64,000 nt of DNA from Cavia porcellus (GCF_034190915.1 NW_026947489.1:59706001-59770000), one strand, 5' to 3'; shown: positions 1 to 13,822, counted from the stretch's first letter. A program made the numbers and translations. The notes: generated by a model from the letters alone, not told the origin.

Positions 1-1784
1 GCTTATGAGGAAGAAGGAGCCACAGAACTGGAACAAATCATTTAAGCTGGGAGATAGAGAGGCTTGGCTGGGCCATGGAGATGTGCACTGCAGCGGCCAC
101 CTCCCTGCAGATGACAGTGTCGGTGTAGGCCAGAATTTCTCAGCCTCAGCACTGGCAAATATCCACCTCCAACTGCCCCAGGCATCAAGTAGCGCAGTAC
201 CACCTGTGCCCTAAGCCCATCGGATGCACGTCCACCATAGACAGCAGGCTGTGTTTTTCACAGTTTGGATTCACAGTTGATTGACTCTGGAAATGGAAAC
301 CGGAAGATGTGAAGGGCTGAAACATCACCCTTCCCAGCCCCACCTGGAACACAAAGCTGGCCAGGCAGGGAGCCCATCCACATGTGCCTGGCTGCCTCTG
401 GTTCTGCGCTGGGGCTGCCACTCAGTCCCCACGCATCTGCTGAATGAATAAATGAACCTAAACATTCACCATAAACATTTTGTTTCAGATTTCTTCAGTG
501 GCTCTGGTTCATGTCTAAGGACCATTTGAAGTGTTTAGCCACTGATGACTTCTCCCTGCCTCAAACAGAGACCACTAAAGGCACCGATGAAGAAAAGACA
601 AAACTCAGACAGCTGCTTTATGGCGGAGGTTGGGGAGATGTTGCAAAAGGCTTACACTAAATATGAAAAGACCTAGAGCAAATACACCTCAGACATCTAG
701 GAAGGGCCGATGCAGAGATGCCTGAGCATCCACGGCTCAGGTCCAACCCAGCCCTTGCTCTCAGGGGCCCCTCATGACACTGCAACTCGAATCAGGGCTT
801 TAGAGTCCCTCTACTTAGCCTTGGCTGAAGCACCTGGAGACTCAGAGCTGGTGGCTCCTGCCATGGGGAGCTCACTGTCCAGAAAACTGCAAGCACCGCA
901 GGCTGCCAATCACAAAGAACTAGAAGGCTTTGTGGAAGCAGAGGGCTCTGGCAGGAAGCAGAGGGAAGTCTGTAGAGCAGTCCCACTGATGCCTCAGATC
1001 CAGGAGACACTGATTGGGAAAACAATTCCAGCGCATGCAAGAGAACTGAGAACAGCGCTTCTGTGGGGCTGAGCACCACACTGGTGTGCAAAGACAGTGG
1101 CCCAGATGCCCCCTTCGTCCAAGAACAGTAGTTACAGGGCACCTGTCCAGGGAGAAAGCAGCAGGGAAATCATCAGGCACCGCTGGTGCTGCGGCCTCTT
1201 CAGCCGCACACAGCACCCAGCTGTGCTGCTAAAGCAAACACACTCTGTGCATGCTTCCCTCGGCCCTTTCCGGAGCTGTTCGGCTCAGTGCTGAATTGAG
1301 ATACAGTAGATACCCAGGGGTGTCATCCTAAAGACATGTCGCACTGCTCTGATGTGTGTTTACTCCCCTCTAAACATTCTATTGCAGAGTAAACACCTGA
1401 GGGCCCTGGACTTTTGGCAACGCCAGGTGAGAAAGGAATTGCTGGTCCCAAAAAAGAGACAGCTCTGGCTCTGCACTGGGTCATCCAAGAACCATCGCTG
1501 GCTCGCGGCCCCCACCAGCCATGGCCCCACGTGCAGAGCACAGCCGTGGGCTCTGCTCACCTCCTCTGCCGTTTACTTACGTTGATACCAAGGGCCTCGG
1601 GGCTGCTCGGGTCTGGTCACTCACTGCATAGCTGTGTGGCCTCGAAAGGCTGCATGCGTTTGTTGCTTTGCTCTGTCTCAGCCTTGCTCCCCTTCTAGGC
1701 CCCTATCAGGAGTCTGGGGGTGCAGCTCTTTCCTGTGTATCTGTGCAGACATGGATTACTATGTGTTCATGGATTGATACCTTT

Positions 1785-2040
1785 ACATGAATGGAATTTC
1801 AATATAGATATGTGTATTATACAGATGTAAGCAGAAGTATAGATACAGGTGTAAATAATGATTGAAGATGTAGCTATTGATATTTTTACAGACACAGATA
1901 TGAATGTATGTATTTACATTTATACAGGTATAAACATGGGTCTGCGTGGATATGGGTACAGAAACACTCCTGATAGATACACCTATAGATACAGATACAG
2001 ACATAGAGACAGGTGTAATTATATCTACACAGACAGCTCT
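1785..2040 (+). repeat. Degenerate hexanucleotide repeat (ATACAG-type)
   Basis: ATAGATACAG, GACACAGATATG and similar six-base units recur irregularly with many substitutions. It reads as tyrosine, threonine and isoleucine repeats in all frames and is not coding. Confidence 0.75.
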
Positions 2041-2349
2041 GTTCTCTCCCTGTCCCCCTCCAGCTATGCAAGGACCTCATGAGGCCATTTGTGTATGTCC
2101 AGCACATAGGTCTTCACTGTATACAGTGGAACTAGTGACTCTAGATTGCTGCCAACCCCCAGCCAGCTGCCACTGCCCAGGCAGGCCCATGACATGCATG
2201 TGACACACTGACTGAGGTGTAAAAGTCAGTCATCTTCCAAGGTAAATAAAGCGTGGCGTGTTGGCTCGTCCTCCTGGGAATGGAAGGCACAGATCACCGG
2301 AGCAGGGGAGACATCACAGAACAATGGGGTTCCCATACTTGGGGGTCTA

Positions 2350-2505
2350 GGTCTCCTCCACCATCGCCTTTGACATTGCACCACTACCTCCTTCACTGTC
2401 ATTGCCTGAATTCACCACCACATCTGCCTCCTCCTCTCCACCACCTGCCTACGCCTTCTCCACCATTCCGCCTCCATCCACCTCCACCTCTAACCTGCCA
2501 TGTGT
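2350..2505 (+). repeat. Low-complexity CCACCT tract
   Basis: A pyrimidine-rich tract built of CCACC, CTCC and TCCACC units. Proline-rich ORFs across it are composition effects. Confidence 0.6.
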
Positions 2506-3654
2506 CCCTTTGTGCTCAAGCATCCAGGTACAAGGGACTTTAGGGTCCACAGGCAATATCCTTCTTCTTCCTGCTTTCCTTCATCAGGGTGTAGCCAGTA
2601 GGGTCTTTCAAATGTCCTCCATGTCCCAAAGTGAAGCAAGATGGAGTGATCCTCCTTTGCACAGTGCCCTCACCTGGAGTGGAAGAGCAGAGGCGCCTGG
2701 TAGGCACTGTGAGCCCTCAGGCATTGCCTGAACATAGAAGGGCTTGCAAGCCCATGATGTGAGCTCTGTTGTGAAGCAGGAGGACTAAAGAAAGTGTCAA
2801 AGTAAGTGTCACCCCATGACCAGGGAGTGGTATGGACACTGAGAAGCTGGCCAGGGACCAGTCAAAGCCTGGTGTGGCCAAGGCAAATTGTGATCTGTGC
2901 TCAGCGAGTCACAGCTGTGCAAGAAGGCATAGAGGAGATGGTGCTTCTGGGCATCAGCAAGGACTCACTGAAGAGCCAGGTAACCATTTGGTCTGCCCAG
3001 GCCCCACAGAATCCTTCAGGTCCCCCTCTGCAGGAGGAGGACCCTGGGTCCCCTGATACATCAGGGCCTTCCTGGCCATGAGCACACAGGCTCAGTTCTT
3101 TTCTCTGGCACTCTACAGGCTCCATGATGCCAGAGTCAGAGCTGACTGTCCGTGAGGCAGCACCTGGTGGAAGAAGCGGCTGCTGGGGGCAGAGGGGATC
3201 CACTCCTGCCAACTGGTGCTATGGCAGGAAACAGGGCACACCTAGTAGTTTCATTCCTGAGGTCCTTAACAGAGGCAGGTTGGGATGGGGGAGCCAGCTG
3301 GGTCTCTGTCATGTTCGCTGTCCTGAAAGACAAATAGGAGATGCAGTAACTGGGTGCCAAGCATACGGAGCTACATGGCCTGGGTCACCTCTGGCTGTAA
3401 CACTGGACTGATGAGGGAAGGAGGGCAAAGAGGAAGCCACTGGAGTAAACACCTACATTCTTCTTTCCCTTCCTTTAACTTTCTGCCAGTACAGCTAGGG
3501 GGCAGGCAAAGCCTTCTCATGCTGCCCATCCAGATGGACAGTCCATCCAGATGGAGTCGATGGAAGAAACCTTGAGGGACACGTGGAGATCATCCAAAAT
3601 ATCCTCTCCTTACACCAGGAACTTATCCAGGAAATGTCCTATCTGTAATGTGTA

Positions 3655-3845
3655 GACAGTGGACAGATGGATGAGTGGATGAACGGATGTTGTATGGATG
3701 GATGAATGACTGGACAAAGGCATAATGGATGGATGAGTGGATGGATGAGTGGATTATGGGGGATGGAGGATGAATGAGTGGAAGGGTAGAGGGTGAAGCA
3801 GTGGATGGCTAGCTAGATGATGGATAAGTAGATAGATGATAGGTA
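3655..3845 (+). repeat. GGAT tetranucleotide microsatellite
   Basis: Interrupted GATG/GGAT units, for example ATGGATGGATGAGTGGATGG, ending in GATAGATGATAG. Confidence 0.85.
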
Positions 3846-5369
3846 CACATTGGAAGATAGAAATGTTCTCTCTGTGATCTCACTCCCATCTTTTCCCCCA
3901 GCATCCTGACAGCTGGCCCTGCACTGTAGCCCATCACCAAGATGGACAGACATGATCTGTTCTTGTTCTGTCCCTGCCTTGAAAATTTAATTCTGGGAAC
4001 ACGCATGGAAGTGACCCTGTTCCCAGGAGGGGGAACACGGTCACAGATCACGCTGGTGCTCCATATCCCTTTGGTTTGCTCCAAGCTGCCATCCCCCTGT
4101 TAAAGCACATGCTTTCAAAATCTTCTGTCTTGCAGAATTGTTCTATCCCAGCTTGATCCATGAAGAAAATATTGCTTTAAAAGAAGGCTGATGTTAATTG
4201 TAGGCTCTTCTTTCACTACACAAATTGGTTTGCACCTCCCTGGCCCCTGACTGCCACACAACTGTCAGAACCTCTACCAGAGTTTGGAACAACAAGAAGC
4301 GACACTGCACACTTATCCCAGGGAGTTAATATTTCATGGTGAACAAATGGGCTTATAAAAGATTCATTGACAGCTGGCCAGAAAGAACCACCGTATTCGG
4401 TGTGCAGGCACCTTTGGCTGGGGCTCCAGAAACATTACAGTGTTTGCTCAGCCAGGCTGTGCTCCCACAAGTGCTCCTCCCGTGTGCTGGAGGCTGAGCC
4501 CGCCTCCCTCCATTGGGCAGCCAGCCTACTCCTCTGTCTCCCTGCCAAGCAGAAAGCGCCCTGCAACCATGTCTGCCCACCACGCGCTAAGCCCCTGCTC
4601 AACGCTCTTTGAATGAGCAAATGTGCTTGTAAGCAGACGGGGTGCTATGGAACAAAGAGCGCATTCACATCATTGCTTCCTGCTAGTATTGTGGGCCGTG
4701 TTCTTTTTTAAATACAATGTCAGTGATTATCAAAATACAGTCAGTTACTTTGTGGGACAAATAGAATGCTTCAGTGCCCCTCCATTTCATCCTCACATCA
4801 ATCCTGATGATGCTGAATTTCAGTGCCAGGCTCCAGCCCTGCCTTCTTCAGAGATATTCTATTTTGCACCCTACTTACCCTCTCTGTTGCATATTTCTCT
4901 TTATTCTGAAAGACCCTGTCTGCCTCCCAGTATGTGTATGCATTCAAAGCTGAACGGTGCTCAGGACTGTCTCCTTCACACAGATTGGTGCCCCTAACCA
5001 TAAATATGCATGTGTTGGGATCCCTGGGAAACAGAGTTTACCTTGATATTTTTGACCGAATCTCCAAGCTCCCCAAGATCATGTGAGTCTGTAGCAAGGT
5101 CTGAGACTTGTGTTTCTAGTGTCTCCCCTAGTAATGCTGGTCTGCGTCCACTTGGAGAGCCACTCACATAGGTCATGAAAGATAGCATGGAGACTGTTCC
5201 TGTCATTGCCTTCTCCTCTAGTGACACAGGCATCAGTTGGTCTTGCCACCAGTGTGTTAGATGCTCATTGCTGTACTGGACAGGCCTGACCTCATGAGTG
5301 AGGGGGACTGATTCCCATAGCTGGGGCACACAGACCACCGACAACTCGAAAGAGAAGAGCTTTGATGTG

Positions 5370-5600
5370 GCTCATAGTTTCGAGGGGTTTAGTCCATGGT
5401 CATTTGGCTCCAAAGCAGGATCACCATGAGGAAACTGCTCTGTTCATGGTGGTCAGGGAACAGAGCAGGAGAACAGTTCCAGAGAGGAAAGAGAAAGGGA
5501 CCAGATACAGCACCCAAGCTCACACCTGCATGACCCACCCAGACCCACCCAGAAGCATGCTTTACCAATCTCCCAGGACTTTCTGTCTGTAAAGAGGTGA
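5370..5600 (-). mobile_element. LTR fragment, squirrel MaLR-like family
   Basis: TGTGGCTCATAGTTTCGAGG, TTTAGTCCATGGTCATTTGG and CTCCAAAGCAGG follow the same order as in the copies at 31112 and 52800. It is truncated and diverged. Confidence 0.5.
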
Positions 5601-6419
5601 CTTAACAGGCTTGACAGTCACAAATTCTCTTTTCCCACTGTCTACTGCCCCCCTTGTACAGGCACACGATGAGAACAGCTTCAGGTGTGTCATCAACGTG
5701 ACCTATCCTTGTGAGGAATTGAATAGGATAGGGGAAGAGGCAATGTTATAGGGGTTCAATGACTCAGCTGGCAGGCACCCCACAACCATGCTGTAAGCAC
5801 AGCTGCACCCATGGTGCCTGCTGCCACCTGCCACCCCTGAACCATGTTCCTCCTCTGCAAACCCCAGATGAGAATGTACTTCCACTGGGCATGACCTGTC
5901 CAAACCACTGTGTGGTTTGCTCGCAGTCAGTTTTTTCTCCATATGACGTCCCTACAGATTCTCCCTCTAAGCAGCACATCCCAATTCCCTCATGAGAGGT
6001 AGTGGGACTCAGAGTGTAAGAGCTGGGACTGGAGGGCAGTGCATATTCTTCTCTGTGCAAGGGTTTTATTTTAATATTATGTTAACCAGAGATAGGAGTT
6101 CTTAGCTCCCTGACCTGTAAAATGAGTATTACCCATCCTGCAGCCTTCCCTGCAGTTCCTTTTCCATCCTTGCCACCCAGAAACTTCTATCTTCCTGTGT
6201 TTAGTGAGAAAACACCAAGGTTGGAGGTGGTGTGGAAGTTGGTAGTGTATTTACACTCTGTCTTGGAGCAGAACTAAACCTCCCTTATGTTTACACAGTT
6301 TGATTCTAAAAGATCAAAAGCAATAAATAATACCTACCCACTCTATCACAACTAAATAATTCTTTTGCCTGGTAGAGTTAATGAGTGCCCTGTGATCACA
6401 TTTCCTTTTGTTTTTCCTA

Positions 6420-6870
6420 GAGGTTCTTTTTTTGCATTTTTTATTAGCACACGTTTGCAGTGCATAGTGATAATACTCACTGTGGGAAATTAGTACAGGG
6501 ACATAATGCATTTTAATTCTCTTTTCATCCCCTTCTGCTCCTCTGTCTCCTACTCTATCTCTTAATCCCTTTCCCATTTGTAAAAAAAATCTATCTTCCT
6601 CTTTCCTCGTACCTGTCCGTTATTTTGTCCTTTGATTAATTTACACTTTCGGTTTCTCATGTAACAGAAACCACGTGATGCTGATGCTTTGTGACAGATT
6701 TACTTCACTAAATGTTATGGTCTCAAGGTGCTTCCATTTTCATACAAATGACTCAATGTGTGCTTCTCCGTGGCACAGCAGTGCTCCACTGTATATAAAT
6801 GCCGTGTTTTCTTTACCCATTCATCTGTAATTGAAAATTATTTTTGATTCTTAATTGAATTATTCAATTA
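6420..6870 (-). mobile_element. LINE-1 3' fragment, minus strand
   Basis: CTCCACTGTATATAAATGCC, TTTTCTTTACCCATTCATCT and CAAGGTGCTTCCATTTTCAT resemble the reversed L1M 3' UTR, with a diverged upstream part. Confidence 0.6.
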
Positions 6871-7779
6871 TTTCATAGTTTCTCTTTTTAAAAATTCTAC
6901 CAGATACTGCTATGTTGCCGTTTTCTCCAAGTCTTCTTTAAGACTAGACTGTCTGATCTAGTCTTTACATCCACACCAGGATGGTGGTGGAACTGGAGGG
7001 GTCTCCCTGTAGCCCACTCCCAGTTGAAAGCAACTGTTTCCTAGATCTCACATCATCCTCTTTCTTGGAATGCTCCTGCTTTTGTTTGGAGCACATCCTT
7101 TGGAAACTTTCCTAAGAAAGAAGTGTGAGGATAAACTTTCTTAGTTCTTGACTGTAGGAATGCTTCCTTTTTCTCAGGCTTGTTTAAAACATAGAAAGTA
7201 TGTAAAGTTGCAGTTTTTAAAATCATTATCCCTTAAAATTCGGGAGCAGAGCTCCACTGGCTCCAGCATGCGGTGCTGCTGCTGATAACCTGATGTTAAG
7301 CTGATTTGAATTCCTTTGTGAATCACCCAGTTTTTCCTTCCAAGAACTCTCTAAATCTTGTATGAGGCACCTCAGCGTGGGCTTCTTTTCATTCATTCCT
7401 ATTTCATCCACAGACTTTCCGTGACTGCCACTGCTCCAAGTCCACTCCCCTTCTCCTGTGCTCCTTGACTGGACCTCTGGGTCCTCAGTGCCCTCTCTCT
7501 AGCGTCAGCTCTGCAGATGTGTGGGTGCCACTTCTGCCACCAGGTTTACTCCTCAGGGCTCCCCACAGGCCCCCAGTCTTAGAGAAATGTGTTGGGCTCT
7601 ATAGCTTCATTACTGCAGCTATGCCCCTATTTATTCTTTTATTATCATTGCAATAGGTCTCCAGAGGGGAAAAATAAGCAAATAAGATCTACCTGCCAAC
7701 TTAAATCGGGATCCTGCAGTGCTTCCTTAATAAATTTCTTATTTTAAAAATAACCCAGAAAAAAAAAAATAATTGCCCT

Positions 7780-7940
7780 CCCTCTACCCATAGATAACAC
7801 GTGGGCCATGATTAATTTTCCTTTTGATTTTTTCACTAGCTATGTATACTTGTTCTTTATTTACTTTGTTATGTTTTATAATTAAGCCATTTTTCTGGCA
7901 CCATTTGTTGTGGAAGCCTTTTTTGCTCATGACTTGGGAC
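7780..7940 (-). mobile_element. LINE-1 fragment, minus strand
   Basis: TTTTTCTGGCACCATTTGTT followed by a GTGGAAGCC stretch resembles a known reversed L1 block. The match is short. Confidence 0.4.
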
Positions 7941-8242
7941 CACACTCCTATTACACAGGATGCTCTCCTGGGACTATCCTGTTCCCCAGGTGCTACTGTG
8001 CTGCAAACTGCCCAGAGCTCCTCCCTCTGCAGGTTACGACTGTCGCTGCATAGAGGAGCCAGGGTGGTTCTGCAGCTGTATTACTTATTAGCAGTGTCTT
8101 CTATAAACCCCCTTTGTTGTTCTTCCTTTTGAACCCATCTTAACTACTTGCTGTAGACTTTTCCACATGAATTTTTAAAGTCATTTTATTGAATGTTCCT
8201 TCTAAAAGAAACCCATCAGTCCTGGGGTCAGAATTCAATGAA

Positions 8243-8389
8243 TTCCCTTAACAAAAATTCACTATTGAGCACGTGCAAAAAATTACATCCACTGTTGAAA
8301 ATGTACCAGTGAACAAAGTGGGTGTGGTCACTGCCATCATAGAGCAGAAATGTAACAAATGCACTTCTTCCCAAACTGATTATGTTTTT
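8243..8389 (+). mobile_element. Ancient L2/MIR-class fragment
   Basis: TTCACTATTGAGCACGTGC and CCAGTGAACAAAGTGGGTGTGG-like sequence resemble the widespread ancient motif built around ATTGAGCACCTACT and CAGTGAACAAA. The 334-bp retroposed unit was inserted at its edge. Confidence 0.4.
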
Positions 8390-8405
8390 AGAAAGTATGC
8401 CCTGA

Positions 8406-8739
8406 CCCAAAATGTGTAATAGTCATGGTACAAAAGAGAGGAAAAGAAAGTGCTCCAAACTATATAACTGCATGTATATTTAAGTGTATAAGATAGAAAA
8501 TGATATCACAGAGTTTTATTGGATCAATGAACAGAACTGTTTGCAGTATAATTGATGGAATGTCCACTTTACAAGCTTTAATTTTGTGACTTGAACAATT
8601 ATTTCTAAGATGACAATATGTAATCCATTAACTAGTGATTTCCTACTGTTCATTTTTTTTTCTGTAAATCTGTATAACTTGTACCCTTTCCCTGCTTTTT
8701 TTCTTTTCTCCTTAAATAAAATTTAAAAAAAAAAAAAAA
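8406..8739 (+). mobile_element. Retroposed 334-bp unit, copy 1
   Basis: The unit begins CCCAAAATGTGTAATAGTC and ends with an AATAAA signal and an A tail. It is bracketed by a 16-bp target-site duplication (AGAAAGTATGCCCTGA at 8390-8405 and 8740-8755), which shows insertion by LINE-1-type retroposition. It lacks tRNA-like A and B boxes and any ORF. A second copy at 19779 starts at exactly the same base. It could be a LINE-1 3' end, a copy of a short transcript or a non-autonomous family; I cannot name it. Confidence 0.75.
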
Positions 8740-11700
8740 AGAAAGTATGCCCTGATATTCTCCTAGACAAATACATGCTTCTATTTAATAGTATTTTTCT
8801 GTTTGGTTATTTGTAAGATACATTATCTTTCATTTTTCCTCTCCAAATTTACTGAGTATATACTTCTACAAAAGCATTCACCCAATATATTTATGTTATC
8901 TTAACAACTTACTTGCATTTGTAACCAATTGATAGTAGTTTTTGACTGCCTGTGGGTGACCTGATTTTAGAGATTGTTTTTAATACCCTGACATTTTTAA
9001 TGTTGAGCCTTTAATATTGAATTGCCTTCCTGTGTCAGTGTAGGGTATATTCAGGAAGAATTATTTTTAAACAAGATATTAATCATTTGAAAACACATTG
9101 AGATGTTGAACAACAATAAACATGGGACAGAAAAATTGTAGATCAGCCTAAATCTTGATCCTTTATCAAAATGTTTTTCCTTATTACTGGGTTGATGTGG
9201 AATTTCTTTTCTCCATAACCCCAGTTTCTGTCAGGATGTTTTAGTTTACCACTCTCACTGGACTGTATACGATTCTTCCCCTGCTCATGCACTGGGTGCC
9301 TCTGTCTGCAGAGTGGGGGGAACCCAGCTGCTCCTGGGCTTCCTTGGCTCCTGGAGAGGCTCCTTCCCCTCCTTCAACTTCCCTAAGCCTCATTTTTTTA
9401 ATTTTCAGGTTTTGTTTCCTTGATACCTTCCCCCACTGCGCCATCTTTACCACACCTTGTATTTTAGGACCTGTTTTACTTTAGAGTGATTTCCCTTTCC
9501 TTTGTCTTGCATTTTTGACCTAGTTCTCACCCACAGAGAGCGCCTCCTGTACCTTAGAGGGGTGTGCATCGCCAGGATCCCTCCCTCAGCCCTCTGGGTG
9601 CCTTTGACCTTCTCTCATGCAGCCTCGGAGCTGAGGCTAGTCCATATTGTCTTGCAGCTGAGACTAGCCCATACTGGCCTGGAGCCAACATTGTCCATCT
9701 CAGCCTGAAGTGGAGGCCATCCCATGCCAGCCCAATGCCCTGCAGGCTGTGCCTTCAATACTAAGTCATCTGGTCACTAGGCAGCTCCTCATCACCACAA
9801 TGCCTGCTGTAGGTGATGTAGGAGGTAAAGGTGAGCTTGGGTCAGTTCATAGTTCCAAAGTGCTTTTGGGCCTCCAGGGAGGGCAGCCCATCACAGCAGG
9901 GGCATGTAGCGGAGCACACAGCTTACACTGCATCCAGGAAGTAGCAAGGGAAAGAAACCCAGATCTCATAGACAACAGCCTCACTGTCCTCACTGATCAA
10001 GGATCTCCCCCTGGGCTCCCACCATCTCCCAACAGCCTCCCCTGTGACCAAGTCTTTAACACCAACCCTGTGGGGGACACTCATTAAAACCACAGTGACA
10101 GGTACATGAAAACCACGGTCTTAGTTCGCACCCGTTAGTGAAGGTTTGGCTCCCTGGTTCTGGGTGATGCAAGCCCAGCACTCAGAGATAAGGAGATAAA
10201 GGGAGAGGAGCCTGCGCCCTGTCCACTTTCAGTGTTCCTGCCACTCTGTTTTACACCTGGGCAATGTTTGGCGGCTGCCTGGACCCATCTGTGCTGTGGG
10301 TCAGGATCTCCAATGCTGTTAGTGTCATGTGTCACTATGACACTTTCTTATATCTTAGTAGCTGTGATAACACAGAGTAAGCCGAGGCTGCCTCAAACCT
10401 TTCCCAATTGCATGCTGTAAACCTCTGGTGCTCACGGGGTCTGTACTTGAAGTGACTACATCTGTGCTGTTTAGGACAGTCCTGGGAGAAGCCAGAAGGG
10501 TATTGATGTAAACATGGCCTGGCTGTCAGAGGGGCCACGGCTATCTCCTCTGATGTAGGATTTAGGCAGAGAGTGTCAAAGGAGGGTTGGTGCAGACTGC
10601 AGTAGGAACAGGGCCTTCTGCACTCTGCTCGGGAGCTTTTGCAGGCAGAGACCTTACACGTAGGAGCTGCCTCTCAGCTCCCAGTGACTGCGAAACCCTA
10701 AACAGCCACAGAAGAGCCCTGCACACAGTGCCACCTCTGTGATGCACAGTGCTCCAAAAGGCCTTGTGGATGACAATGCTTTGTCTTTGTAAGGTGACTT
10801 GATTTTCTTTAAAAAGAACCAGTTTTTATCTGACACCAAGTGTAGTCATGGAAGCACTCAGTGAAGTTAGGAAGCTCTGACTAGAGATGAGCGTACTCAA
10901 TCACCTCAGTGGTGAGGTCACTGCAAGGTGGGAAGGGAGAGGGGCCCCAGGGGTTTGGAGATGGGCCCCAGGGTCAGAAGCCACAGGTGAGGGGATGCTC
11001 ACACTCACTGATGGAGGTGGGGTGCCCCTGACACCCCTTCACTGACAACGAGGAAGTCATCAGTCTTTAGGGAGTCTCCTGATCATTTCTACTCTTTAAA
11101 GATTTTAAGACTGTTTATCACATTTCATCACATAACGGTTTCTAAAGTGACACCCATGTTTTAAGTTCGTATTGTGCGAGTGGAGAAGCTGAACACCTGA
11201 GTTCTGTGTAAAGTGAGCAGTGTGGAGGGGAGTCTCAGCCCTAGCAACCCTATTATCATGTGTGGGGACACCTCTGGGCCGAAGTCCTTGGGGATGTGGC
11301 AGAGTTGGGTCACCTGTTCTCACAATTGCTGTTACTTTTGCCCCTCATATCACATGACTCCTGTAACACACAGGTAATGACGTGGCACTTCCTAGATTTA
11401 AATGGACAACTTTTAGTGATTAGAGAAAGACACCACATGGTCACCATGGGAGCTACAGCCTTCTCCGGAGTAATGTCCTTGCCTCTCTAGGCTAATGTCC
11501 TGGTCTTTCCAGGAGAATGTCCTTGCCTCACTCCATCTCTGGGCTGGCGGTGGCTTTCCCTCCATGCTTGTGACCAGGCACTTCCAGCGTGAGTGACGAA
11601 GTGGCTGCATGGGCCACACGATTGCTCTCAGTGCCTCCCTGAGCAACTAGCAGCACCCAGCGCAGTGCTGTGCCTTGGTGCTCTGCTCCAGAGCCATCCC

Positions 11701-12936
11701 AAAGGAACTTATTGGCAAAAGAGAATCTCTGTGGCCGTTTCTAGTCTTTCACCTATCAAATGAGGAGCAGAAAAGTTGAGAATAACATGATCATTTTTGG
11801 CCTGTATGAAGCTCATTCATGCTGAAGCGCAGCATGGAAACCAAGCATCGGATGAGTGCTTCCAATAAACGGAAACAGAATTCAGGCTGTCACTGAGTCG
11901 TGTGAAGGACATGGATAAGGACTTTACTCTAGAGGCCCTCCCTCCTTCCCAGAGCACATGCAGAGGGAGGGTGTACATGCGAGTAAGTGCAGGTCATTAG
12001 GTGATCCTGCTAGGTGTGGACCACTTCCCTGGTCCCTGAAGAGAGCATCCAGCCCGTGAGCTTGCTCTGGTTGGTCACCGTCAGCCCTCAGTCATCCCCT
12101 GAGCACTTCAGACTGCCAGCCTCCATCTAAGGCGGAATCAGAGGCTAACCAGGACATCAGCAAAGGTGAAAGGGTTCCATGGGAAGTAAGATCTGGGTGT
12201 TGATCTTGAAATACCTTTAAGGACTCAGCGCCTAAAAACGGTAACACCTGCAGATATTCAGAGATGACCAATTCCATCGTGATAACGCATCCCAGCTCCT
12301 GGGGCAGTGCAGCTTGCAGCAGAGCGAGACCTTTGAGAGAATGGCAGAGGACACACTGCCTCTTAGAGCCACGCCCTGGGTTCAGGGCGTGCAGGCTGGG
12401 GACAGATGCGTCCAAGACGTGGCTATGCTCCAAAAAGCGCCTAACTGGGAAGGCTGAAGATCGCGATAGTTGGACAACTCTTCAATGCCCTCCTTTCTGT
12501 GTGTGCTCTTCTGGTGTTCTTTACCTCTCTCATCCTCAGCAAGTGTCCCAGGCTGCAGTGAAACATGTTAAAGGATCCCGTTCCCCAAGCCCCCAAGCCA
12601 TGTGACCCCCTGAGTCAGGGGCTTCAGCTCAGAGATGGTATGTTCACTACATGCACCCCAATTTAGATAAACTTGCCAAAAACACTAATTAACAAGTAGA
12701 CTGAGGAATGGGAGACACCCAGCAACTTAGCTTCCTGGTCAACTGAGACTTAGTCTCAAGCACCTGGGTATTCAGTTGCCTCGGGTGAAAATAAGATTCA
12801 GTGCAGTGAAGCTCCTTCCCAGCTTGCTAGGAATCGTCTGGTGAATGTACCACATTGTTGGTGATAATGATCCTGCAAGACCACCAGGTAATCATTCTGG
12901 ATGGCAGCTCTTACCATAGATTGAGACAGGGTAGAT

Positions 12937-13128
12937 CAGTGGTAGCAAACCTAGGGCATGTGTGTTGTTTTTCTTTTAAGACAAAACATGTTAATGTATG
13001 CATTGTTCTTTCTAAACTAAAACCTCAGCAGTACTCAGGTTTCATTGCAGTGTTAGTGTTTTGAGATAAATATGTGGGGTTTTGAGTTGTGGTCTGGGCA
13101 ATTGCCTCTGAAAGCATTGCCATTGCTG
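12937..13128 (+). mobile_element. hAT (Charlie-like) non-autonomous DNA transposon
   Basis: The 192-bp stretch starts CAGTGGTAGCAAACCTAGGG and ends in the imperfect inverted form, CCATTGCTG. The inside carries TTCTAAACTAAAACCTCAG and a run like GAGATAAATATGTGGGGTTT, blocks I remember from a mammalian hAT family related to OposCharlie-type elements. Flanking 8-mers GGGTAGAT and GCCTAGGT are only half matched, so the target duplication has decayed. The family name is tentative. Confidence 0.55.
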
Positions 13129-13822
13129 GCCTAGGTTAGCTGGGAAGTCACTTGACAATATTCATTTTGGGCACTCCTGTTCTTCATATTTTCTTCTTGG
13201 TCTTAAATATGAAATTGGAGCTTTTAAAGCCAGCATTTGGAGGGCTCTGGAGGTTGGGATTAATCACTAGAAGGCAGAAGTCTCATAAGCTCATAGAGGA
13301 TGGCACAGAGCCCAAAGGTATTTTCAGGTTTGAGCAGAATTCAGCATGTGGCACTGAGGTCATCAGGCCAAGATCACTGGAAGCCCAGAGTATGAACCAG
13401 TTTCCCTAATTAGCTGTGATATCCCCGGGAATTTGTCTTTAAGGATGAGAGAAAAAAGCAGAGAGCCTCGAAGAGCCCAGGTTTGCAGAGTGGAGTGCTG
13501 AGAAGCCCAGGTTCCCTCTCACCCCCATCTGCCCTGCCTAGGGTTATAGAGCTCTATGTGTGGTGTGCGGTGGGGGTGTGTTGTGGTGTGGGCCACAGGC
13601 CGGGCATGTGACCTCCAGCTCAGGAGCAGCCACCCAGCCCAGCGGGAGTGAGGTACATTGGAGAACCTCACCCTAGTGCACGCTAGTGTCTCAGACACAT
13701 CCTCCATAAACCCCACTCAGATTCTGCGCACCCTTCCTGCAGGCTGCCTTGGACCCAAGCCTGGGGCACAACCTGTCCCGCTCCCAGGCACCCTGCTCAC
13801 CTCTGCCTTGGTGTGTTTGCAG

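Larger units (their letters stand above)
1..13822 (+). other. Partial DPP6 intron upstream of first exon seen
   Basis: No exon of DPP6 or of another gene is recognisable here. The preceding DPP6 exon, which should encode the propeller segment rich in proline and histidine just before MREYYIT, was looked for and not found, so this is the 3' part of a longer intron. Contents I can name are simple repeats at 1.8-2.0 and 3.65-3.85 kb, LINE-1 and LTR debris at 5.4-8 kb, a retroposed unit at 8.4-8.74 kb and a hAT-like transposon at 12.94-13.13 kb. The stretches 1-1780, 2050-3650, 3850-5350 and 8760-12930 show nothing I can assign. Many 60-120 codon ORFs occur on both strands without family resemblance. 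Confidence 0.85.

Noticed and set aside
710..1072. 120-codon ORF near the window start
   Set aside because: It overlaps equally long ORFs on the other strand and has no splice sites, motifs or recognisable homologue.
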